Source of the DNA: Xiphias gladius
Lineage: Eukaryota; Chordata; Actinopteri; Istiophoriformes; Xiphiidae
Length of the DNA stretch: 64,000 nucleotides
Direction of reading: 5' to 3'
Assembly (NCBI RefSeq): GCF_016859285.1
Contig: NC_053418.1
Coordinates: 19,865,329-19,929,328 of the forward strand
A model generated the notes under the pieces. That model did no database searches. It saw only the letters and a program-made list of their open reading frames with translations, and was not told the origin of the DNA. Positions 38,730-50,300 of the stretch are shown piece after piece (within the stretch, counting starts at the first letter, position 1; every line of letters begins with the position of its first letter). The position numbers and the translations under genes were made by a program.

Positions 38730-41065
38730 TCAATGGTCATCTGTCTTCAGTGAGAAGAACAAGAAAACGGGCTACAGGAAAAACACAAGAACACACCAGG
38801 GTTACTCTGCATGGCTGCTTTGTTTGCCTGCGCCTTATATATGCTTTTTAAACTGTTACCTTATGGTCTCCCATACAGACATTAGGGCCCACGGTGTTGT
38901 AAACAACGCCCCTCTCACCGTCCTCTCTCTGAAAAGAAGAATGAATTTCTATATCATTTCGACAGGTAACAAAGCAAATTAAAAGACAAAATAGATGTTG
39001 AGACTGCCATGTTTGCCCGGGCCGGATTACAGGACCATATGGTGACAGCGCCAAATCAATTCTGGTCAGATCGAAGCCCTTACACACAAAGTGTGTTTTC
39101 CACAATTTTATTTTTGCACACATTTAAATCAACAGCATAATGGTAATGGTACATAATAGCCCATATTTCAAGTTTCGCTTAGAGTGAAATAACAGTCTGA
39201 TTTTACATTTTACCTCACCATATATTTAACACTAGGAATACAAGGATGAATATTCTTTCAGAAGAAAGATACGGGACTTAAAGATGTTGATGCTTCTTTT
39301 GCACAGTAAACTTACTAACTAATAATACAACCTTTGGTTAGCTTCTAAGATAAATGACACTAATCTTGTAATTAACAAATAAAAGCCTTTATTCAAAGTA
39401 ACAAGTAACCTATTAAGAAGTTAGAGTCTTGTATTAAACTCTGTGAATACATATAAGCCTTTTACCAGAGAGTATATTCTGCACTGTGTGGACGTGGAAA
39501 CAGATAACGTGCAGAAAGTTGTGAATTTCAGCGTTAAATACAGTGAGCGCCGACTGACCCTGCGGATGAATTCTTGGGCAGTGTGTGACATGAGGATACG
39601 ATCGCACCAGGCGGGACAGCGAGTGTTCATGTACTGGGTCGGTTTAGTGTACTCTTCACTGTAGGGGTAGCTGAGGATGAGACGGCAGAAAGGAAACCAA
39701 AGTGCATTTGAGGGATAAAAGCAGAGTTGGGAGGTTTTACACAGCATGTTTTCAGCAAGTAGCTCAGTTAGGTGTCTCACCTGGGTGGAAACGTGATGTC
39801 CTCCTCCCTAATAACATCATGAAAGGCTGCGACTTCTTTGTCATATTTCAAAAGCTGAGGAATAGAAGCCATTACTGATCAGCACTACGGCTAATCTCAA
39901 TGCATTACAAATAATCACGATGTGAGTGAGTACAACATTAGCACGGATGAAACTGTCACAGTTATCTCAGTTTTGTTTACCTCTGAGCTTTTTTATTTAC
40001 TTTACTGTCATTCATAGGACTTTATTTCCGCTAATAGGATCTAATCTAAAATCTGTAAAGACGTGCCAGATTGTTGCTAAGCAACCTGTCGAATTATAGG
40101 TTGCAGTCATATCACAGAGTTTCTGTGAGACTATGGTGTAGCTGACAGGGTTTGTGTGGGTGAAAGTTGAGATCGTGTTCTCACTGATGGGACGTTGTCC
40201 TCCCTGAAATACGCCTGGTGCAGGTAGGCAAACAGCTTCTCCTCAATTTGGAGCAGCACCTGCACAAACGGTGAAGGCAAGTAAAGTAGAAGCAGCACTA
40301 AAAATGACACGTCAGCTGTTGTCTTGACTGACAGTTTTCATTACCTGATGGTCGTTGTCTTTTTCTTCGCAGATGATTTTCTCCACTTCGTTACTGCTGT
40401 CCTTCTTCACTGTCTGCACATCTGCCGTGGTGGAGAGTTGCTGCTCACAGAGGCACAAACAAGAGGAAGGGCCTGTGTCAAAATGCCAGGCTAACACACG
40501 TCCTTATCACATGATCTCCGGGAGAAATGTCTTTTGTTACATACCTGGACCAGACTAAGTGTGTCCAGACGGAAGTTGAAATCTCCAAACAGGAAGAAAG
40601 GCAGCGGAGTGTAGCGGCTGTCTGATATCCTGGAAGGAAATCACACAGATGTTTGGGTCTTTAATTATTTTAAACATTACTGTGAGTGTTTACAAATTCA
40701 CACAAATATGATAATATTTTCAGGATTGAGAGGGTTTTTGTAAATATCCTGTTTACAAGATAGGCAAAGCTGCAGATGATATTAGCCAGGACACCATCAT
40801 GCACATCTTCCTTTCATAGAGGACATTGAATCAAGTCTGGAATTGTACTTTGTGGTTCAACTAAGTGGATATTTTCTGTCACTTTGAGTGTTTTACGGTC
40901 ATGTTTTTGCATAGTTGTGTGCAGCCGCAAATCCGACCTGTTGATGACATATCTGAGGGCGTTTTTGCGGTTGGCTGAGTAAACGGAAGGACTGGATTCA
41001 CAGGCAGTGAGGTTGGAGGCATCATGGAACAGGTGGACATTGACCAGGTCCAGACCTCTGTGAAG

Positions 41066-41125
<60 letters not shown>

Positions 41126-41219
41126 CAAAATATAATGATTTTTTGGCAGGTGGAGGAAGAAAATACGAAACAATCTGATAAAGCCTGACATCTGATAGGT
41201 GAGTATGTGCGTGTGTCTG

Positions 41220-41316
<97 letters not shown>

Positions 41317-44300
41317 TCCAACACAGGTGTCACTTATGAGAAGCTCTCTTATCAGTGAGTGCACTTGCGTTAATGCTAAGTCCACAAACAAGCACATTTG
41401 TCTTTTGTGCCCAGCGTTCACTTCCTTTCTTTGGCTGTCACTGGAAAACAATTAATGTGCATCCAACACACGAGTGTTGTTGACTCACAGCATGATGTTG
41501 CGGCACACAGATTGTGGGCTTCTTTTGTTATTACCCCAAGGTAACAACACGGTAGAGCAAATAGTTACTACAGCTGTCAGAAAACACAGGCTGTAGCAGC
41601 AGCACTGTGTGTTTTATCCTGTTTCTTTCCACAGCTATATTTAGTGCAATCTCATTTCTGTGGATTCAGAATATACATAGTAAAGATACATTCTTAGCTA
41701 ATTAAATAAAAATGTGGATCGGCACCGGGGCAACATGCTGCATTGGCTATGTATATAAAATAGCTGATAACTTTTAACTGGACAATTTAGTTGCCAAGCT
41801 AAAGGACTGATTTCAAAGTTTTGTTGAAACATCGAGGGGGGACAAATGAGAAGAAAATTGTGATTTAGGTGATGAGTAAACAGAAGGTGTGAGTTTGAGC
41901 CACTGCAGCAGAAGTGAATAATTGTTTCTAAATGTGAAGAGAACTCAAACTCCGAGGGAAGGCTGGGTATTGTACCTCACTATTTTTGTGGTACAACCCA
42001 AAACATGAAAACTATCAAGTATCAAAAGTGGGCATTAAAAGTCTGGTCAGTTATCAACTGATTAAGTTTTATGTATTTTACACTATTTTATTTAGATGAA
42101 GTTCTCCTATCGCTGGTTGTCTTTAGAGAACATATAAAATTTCAACGTAGGTTTTTGTGTTAAATCTGCATTCACTGATATTTTTAGCCTCTTGGAGTCA
42201 GTAAAAACAAGCCGTAAAGGCAACACTGACATATTACCACCTTATAAATTTGATATAGTGAACGTTCTAGCTAACAGTTGCCTGCTTACACATCCAGCAT
42301 ATGTGAAGCATATGATCATCTTTCACTTGGAGTCCCATCCAAATGAGGCTGATGACCTGACTACGTCCAAAATTCAGTCTGTTTTAGCTCTGTTTTGGTC
42401 TCTACCAACTCCTGAAGGAAATATCTGGGTCGTTAGCTGCTGAATGCTCAACAATATTCACCAGCTACTTGCTGACTTTGTCCGTCTGTCGTTTGGTGCT
42501 GGACAGGTAGTGTACAGTAGGTTTATCAGAGATTCTTCACTAGAAGCAGCTGCCTGCTGCGTCTGAATGTTAGCTAATTCTCTGTGGGTTTGCCACTATG
42601 GCCCTGTTCAGACCTGGCATTAACATGCATCTTGAATGATCCGATCACAAATGGACAGTTCTAGGTACAGGTGTGAATGCACCCAAGAATTATTGAGGAC
42701 GCATTCGAGGTCCGATCACTCAGACTACATTCGCAGGTGGTCTGGGCCACATCGAAGCCCACTCAACTGACATCATTATCCCGCCACATTTTCATAATGA
42801 ACCAAAAATATTATTACATTTCTCCCAGTGTTTCCCATATATTGATTTATTTGTGGCACCCTTCTATCAAAATTGACCGCCACAAATTGATTATCTATTT
42901 TTTTAACTAGAGCTGTGCGCAGTACATTATACCCTCTGTCCCTTCTTGCTCCACACCCTGTCTGTCTCTCGCTCTCTCTCACACACACACAAACACGTTG
43001 ACAACAAGCCGTCTGTCTTAATCAGCCTGGCTAAAAACAACAACGCATCTGGTCTTTGCAAACCGAAAAAATGTACGTGTTAATGTGCATATAGAGTGGG
43101 GAAGTGAGATCCAATCACAAGTGGTCACTCGAGATGCCCGTGGAGACGCATTTTAATGCAAGGTATGAACAGGGCCTATGAGTGACTATGAGTAGTCATG
43201 TAATCCATAGGTAATATAAAAGTATTTATTTTATCCACTGTATTCATACGTGTCAAAGTAAGATACATTTTGGTTTTTAACAAAACTTAAGGTAAGTTTT
43301 ATTTTTAACAAGTATGGAAGTCTGGGTTGGTTTTGTTTTTTAATAAAACTAACCCAGCCCTCCTCTGATGTAACATTAGGAAACTGAAAGCAATCTCTCT
43401 CTGGTCCAAAGTAGTTGTTATAAGCTGTTTGCGAAATCTTGAAAAGTCAATAACAACAGAAAGTGGAAGTAAGTTGAGTCCAACCCTGACTGGGTTTATC
43501 AGGGTGAGGTCAGTGTACAGTACATACTGGTTGTGTATGATCCAGCGGGTCCTCATGAAGCCCTTTCTGGACCACTTGAACTGCAACAGAGACAAATTAG
43601 AGTGAGTCAGTAAACAGCAGTGAGCCGTGTCTTTGAAGGGCCAAACTGATAATTATTGATTCTTTCACATAATTTGTCTCATCTCCCTGTCAGAGCAGGC
43701 AGACAGTCCCTACAGCCCCAGTAGACTCATTTGTCCCAACATCTCCCTTTGGCCCACGGGTACCCCTCCCCACACCTGCTAACACACACGTACACACACA
43801 CACAAACACGTTGACAACAAGCCGTCTGTCTTAATCAGCCTGGCTAAAAACAACAACGCATCTGGTCTTTGCAAACCGAAAAAATGTACGTGTTTATGTG
43901 CATATAGAGTGGGGAAGTGAGATCCAATCACAAGTGGTCACTCGAGATGCCCGTGGAGACGCATTTTAATGCAAGGTATGAACAGGGCCTATGAGTGACT
44001 ATGAGTAGTCATGTAATCCATAGGTAATATAAAAGTATTTATTTTATCCACTGTATTCATACGTGTCAAAGTAAGATACATTTTGGTTTTTAACAAAACT
44101 TAAGGTAAGTTTTATTTTTAACAAGTATGGAAGTCTGGGTTGGTTTTGTTTTTTAATAAAACTAACCCAGCCCTCCTCTGATGTAACATTAGGAAACTGA
44201 AAGCAATCTCTCTGGTCCAAAGTAGTTGTTATAAGCTGTTTGCGAAATCTTGAAAAGTCAATAACAACAGAAAGTGGAAGTAAGTTGAGTCCAACCCTGA

Positions 44301-47300
44301 CTGGGTTTATCAGGGTGAGGTCAGTGTACAGTACATACTGGTTGTGTATGATCCAGCGGGTCCTCATGAAGCCCTTTCTGGACCACTTGAACTGCAACAG
44401 AGACAAATTAGAGTGAGTCAGTAAACAGCAGTGAGCCGTGTCTTTGAAGGGCCAAACTGATAATTATTGATTCTTTCACATAATTTGTCTCATCTCCCTG
44501 TCAGAGCAGGCAGACAGTCCCTACAGCCCCAGTAGACTCATTTGTCCCAACATCTCCCTTTGGCCCACGGGTACCCCTCCCCACACCTGCTAACACACAC
44601 GTACACACACACAAATGCAGGCATACACAGATGCACACTCATGCATACATACTCACATCTGGCCAGAAATTCTTTGGGAATTTTTCTTTCTCCACTGAGG
44701 CGACCCTATCCAGAGGGCCCACGTACTTGTTCTGCCCTGACACTGCTTTAAAATCCTTAACTGTGAGAGGGAGGCCGAGAGAGGGAGGGGGACAGGGGTG
44801 TGACATGTAAAAGAGTGAGAAAACATGCAAACAGCAATCAATAAACTGGTGTTAACCTCATCAGAGCGGCATACGTGATGAGAGAATCTATAAGCAAGCC
44901 ATTAGACTGCGTTTGGTGAACAACAATCGGTTTGAGCCGCACAGCGAGTGGCAGCTCCAGGATGTTTATGGTTCTTCCATAAGCTTTTCTGAAGAGCTTT
45001 TTCACACCTAACGTGACTGGACTATGCAGTAAGAAAATAAATTTGGGCTCTCTGCAAATATCTGGCCAGGTAGGGTGGCCATCAAACTGTCATTATACAC
45101 AGAGAAATATTTTCGCTATTCCTGATATTAAAAAAATCACAAGAACCTTGCCAATCACACGCAACGTTGCTCTAACTCCATTGACGGTATGAGCCATTTA
45201 TGAGCCATTACCAAAACAGTACAGGATGCAAGGGGGTGGTCTACTTTGAGCTTTTAAATTGTCTGTTTAAGGTGTGCAAAGACTCCTCCTACCTTTGTTT
45301 TTTAAAGGAAAAAAGCCAGATAAATCCATCACATTCATGAATAATAAAACAATTAAAATTAATGTAAATGTCACATGCAAGAAGTAAAGTTTTTACCATT
45401 AAAGTCATATTGATAGATGTTTTTCAGTGTCTTGTGGATGAAGTACATGCTCCCCAGAGCCTGTGGAGAGACAGAGAAACACAAATTTTACAATATTTGA
45501 TAAATGCACCTGGGAGCAACACAAGTTACAGTTTGCAAGGTCAGTTTTGGTTAAACCACCTTCAAATCGCAACATCTAAAAAGTGCAAGATGAATCATAC
45601 TAAAATGGAACATTACTTTCATTATTTTTGTATACACCTTTACATTCAGACACCTGCTGCAAAGACCACAAGAAACTGACCAAAAGCTCAATTTTGACAT
45701 GTTTAGTCCAGCAAAAAAGACAAACCCAACTTCATAAGTTTCATTTGAAATGCTGTCATTAACACCAGAATGTATTTTCAATGCAGTAAAACTATGGAGT
45801 GCCTGAACACGTGCCTTACATATTTCCGTTTTCAAAATGCAGCTTTACTTCATAAAAGTATTGAATATTTAAGACTTTTGAATTAAACAATAGAGCTCTG
45901 TCCGACCCAGCTAGAGGGGTTTCTCAGCAGTGATCCACGGTGAAACCGAATCAACTAAATCTGATGGCAAAAAAAGGAGAAATCATCTAAGCCGCTGAGA
46001 AGATGGATTGAACTGTTCATTTCCCCATCATGTCAGCTGAATTGTTAGCCTTGTATTGAACGATACAGTATGTTGTTACTCTCCCAAAGACACATGAAAC
46101 TCTAAAGAATTTAGACGTACAGAGCAAACATATAACTGCACAACACACCCACATACTGCCCCTCGTGCACACACTTCAGCACCCAATCATCCCTGACGTG
46201 GGACTGACAATTTTTAATGTACTAACTGCCTGCTCCACTGATCTGATTAATCGTGCCCTGTGCGATCAATAAAGACAGAAAATTAAAACAATTTAAAAGG
46301 TATTAAGCAGTAGGCCTGCAGTCTGCCAATGCTGCCACTGTGACTGGGGGGTTGAAGAAAAATAAGCCAGCGCTCAGAGGGCTCGGGGCGTGACGGACCA
46401 CTGTGCAACCCACGTCCTCCTCATCCAGCCAGAGCATGAGAGATCTCTCCCTGAAGAGATCATTTATCTTCAGTGCCAAAGTTATCCTCATTTAATAAAA
46501 TGGAAGAGTCTCCATTCTCGGGAGCGGCAATTAGTGACCAACTTGTCCAAACTAAGGGAACGAGGTTAGGGCATTGCCAGAGATTTATTCAAACTAGTCT
46601 GAAAGGGATTTGTATTTATTTATTTTTTTTATAAAACTAAATGCTCACTGAAGAATGTTTTCTGAGGAGCTACTGTGTTATTTTAGCTCAAAATTGTGCA
46701 AAATTATCATTCCTGGAGGCAATTCAAGGACTATATTCTGATAATTAGCTAAAAAAAAAAAAAAATCTAAGCTTGGCCTGGTTTATTTTGGATCAGTAAC
46801 AATACTGTGTTTAAACCGTACACGCAAGTACACATGTACACACTCAAACACAGATACACATACTCCTCCACGTTCTCCTCCACATACTCTGCCAAACACC
46901 TATCTTCATCAATCAGGTTTGTGCACAGTTTAATAAAAAAATATTGACTTACAAGTGATTTTTTATCAAAACACCATTTGTACTGGGAATGCATGCAAGT
47001 CTGCCCCCTCTACTCCTGCAGCTCCCGTGGAAGGAGAAACCCCCCCAAACTCTCTCTTGGCCATATAACTGATGATCCGCAGCCAAGGGGAAACAAATTG
47101 AAAATCAATGCAGGTGGCACCGACGAAATGAGAATGAGGCATTAGGAGTGGTGGGTGGGGGGTGCAACCCTCTCAGGGCAAAGAGTGGAGGGTGCAAACA
47201 CTCGAGCGCAAGGGAAACTTGGTCCCAGCTGTCTTCCAATCCCCCTCACACTTTATTTATTGTGCACAAATAGGCTGAGATCAATAGTTTTAATCTAGAG

Positions 47301-50300
47301 TTAAATGTATTGACTTTGGCCTGTCTCCCCCACACCTGGCCATTGACTTTCCCCTTTTTACTTCACGCACCTTCAGTCTACAGATGAAGCCACTGACCCC
47401 TACTGTCAGACCCCCAGTGAGAAGGTATCACCTGGGAGGAGTAGGGGTTAACACTTCAAGAGCTACTCAGCCGGGGAGGTGTTACTCGCGATCAGGGCAG
47501 AATTTCAGACAAACTAACGCTGACAAACCCGTTACGAGCAACTAAAAACATAATTCAATTCTAAAAAAGGGACTTGAAAACTTGCTTGTGCCGTGTGAGG
47601 TCACTAGAAAAGAAGGTGGAAGCCAGGGATGGCTTTCACAACAGGCGTGGAGATTGAGGCTGAGCCCATGACCCCAGCAACGTCCCGGCAGCTCTGTAAT
47701 GGCTCTTTAGTGGCACGAGGAGCACCAGCCCAGACTTCAGCTACAGAGACAGACTTTGGGTTCATTAACAGATGACGATAAGAGATGTAGGTAGTGGCAT
47801 GAGTGACAAATCTCCTCTCTCTGTGCCCATACTGTGCAACTACTGCAACATTGTTTTACACCATATCTTTGAGATCTATGTCACTTATATAAGGCTCTGG
47901 TTTTGTACACGTCTGAGTTGGCGCAGTGGGCGTTGATGTATGACACTCGACACATAAACACAAACACACACGCCACGCACAGACGCACAACTATTCCAGT
48001 AAGGAAGACAAATCAGCACATACCATACAGAGAATGGTATGTGCTGATGGTGTAAAATGTTGCCTGTGTTTCTTTTAGCTCTAATTTCCTGGTCTTCATC
48101 AGAAATGGAAAACTTTGATTGAGATCTACAGAGCGGTCTCTATTTGATCAAAATATCCAGTGACGGCCATTGCGCTTATTCAAAAAAAATTGCCGATAAA
48201 ATGTCAACTTTGTTACTTCTTTGGTGAGATTTACAGCATTTTATGAGAAAACTGAGTTTCACTCCAGTCTCACTGATTTTTGATTAAAATGTTCTTATCA
48301 CATTTCAGCCTCCGTGTAGCAGTGACGCGCTGTCGGTTCTTTTATCAGAGAGCTGGTCTCCGTCCATATTTTTCACAGTGAATCCATACCTTTAAACTGA
48401 CTCAATACAAATACAGAAACACAGCCAGGAGTACAATGACATATGCACGTGTGCATCACTTGACTTCATTTTCTTATAGAGGACTTCGTAACATTCTCTT
48501 ACATATCCTGTTTTACAATCCAAAAATTGTGTTACATTGACAAACTACAAAACAAATTACTTTTTCTGATGCTCCAATGGGGTCTACAACCAGCTCCTTG
48601 TCACTCGAAAGCAGAGTACACACACCACAACACCTCAAACCACCACTGAGCACTAACATGGAGGAGGACCCCATCTAGTGGAAGCGGGTGTGAACTACTC
48701 TGACCACTCTGAGAAAAAGTTTGCTTGTCTCTTACCGTGAAGCCGTCTTCCGCTTGGAACTGGTTGTCCACATAGATGCAGACCCTGTCATAGTCTTTCA
48801 TTTCCTCATTGGACTCAATGCTCCTGGAAACACCGCACAACAACAGATCAACCATTAGGCGACAGAACCAAAAAAGCTTTTTCTTCTGGATGCAGAGTTA
48901 AAGAGATTAGACGATCAACTGATTAGTCAATGGACAGAAAATGAATCTGCAAAAATTTTGATAATCATTTAATAGTTTAAAGCCATTTTTTAAAAGCATG
49001 ACTGCCAAAGATTCACTGGATCTAAATTCTCAACTATGTCAGCTTGGGCTTTAGGACATTGTGATGGGAATTTTTCACTGTTTTCCTGACATATTATAGA
49101 CTAAACAATGGTTGTTTAATACAGACTTAATCAACAGATTTATCGATAATGAAAATGAGTGTTTTTGATTCCAAGAAATGTATAAAGAAAGAAACAGGAC
49201 CCTCTTTATAAAAGTTTGGGATTAAAATCACTACATGGTGAAGGAAGAATATGACGTTACACTGATCATGATCAGCACGCTACTCCTACCAGAAGAAGTT
49301 TTCTGCATGGCCCATGTTAACCATGTAGTCCTTCCCCCCCACCTCCTGGAAGTGCAGGGCGATGAACTGTGGCTTGTGGCTGTGGATAGTCTGTAACAAA
49401 GCACAGCAAACAGCTCTCAGTCTACAGGTGTTACATTACAGGGTGATGAGAAGTGGAGCGGGTCCACACTGTGTTTTGCAGGATGAAGTTAACGATCCAT
49501 TAGGAGTCATGTGGAGTTTTTCTGTTATCTAATTTCTGCACGTGGCCTGGTGTGGCTATGTTATCAGTTATCAGCACAGTATCCGTTTTCCAGAGGAACA
49601 TGGAGCAGTTGTTTGTTGGGATGTCACCAGTGTGGTGATGCCAACACCCTAAGAAAGTGGGCTAGAACCAACTATGTAACGTAATTTCTATGTGTCTGAA
49701 CTGCACCAGACTGTCAAGAAAGTTTAAGAGAAAAATATGACACTGTTAGTAATGAGTAGAAACACCAAATGTTTTAAACTGTGAATTATTAATGCAAGAC
49801 CAAGGAGGCCCAAACTTACCTTATACAGTTCTTGTAACCATTCACTTTGAATTTCACCCAGCTGTAAAATGAAAAAGAGAAAAATCATCAAAGGCATGCT
49901 ATCTTTCTGGAAGAAATGGTACAAAATCAAATTCTAAACCTGCATTGATTTATTCTTGGCCACCTGGGGGCAGTGCAACAACCTGTAAACACATGATTAA
50001 CAAATCATTTCCTTATAAAGCTGTTATGGCAAAAATGTTGGCAAACAGTTGCCCATTAGGACATCCAGCAGATATGGAGCACGATTATCATTCCAGCTCC
50101 AGTATTCTCTCATTTAGCTCCCTTCTGTTCTTGATCAACACCAGAGGAAAGCAGCTCCTTAGCTGTAGATGCTCTGCATGTTCCCCTGCTACGGTGGCTA
50201 ATGATGCCTCGAAACTGATAAAATGCAGTAAACAGTTTCCAGACAAGTCAAAAAAATACCTGAATATATCTGTAATAACACTATTGATTAAATAAGTAAA

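Noticed and set aside
43305-44406. Long frames starting with the duplicated exon and running through intron (WSRKGFMRTRW...)
   Set aside because: Only the first 53 nt are exon; the donor CA|GTATGT follows, and the rest of the frame is intron that stays open by chance.
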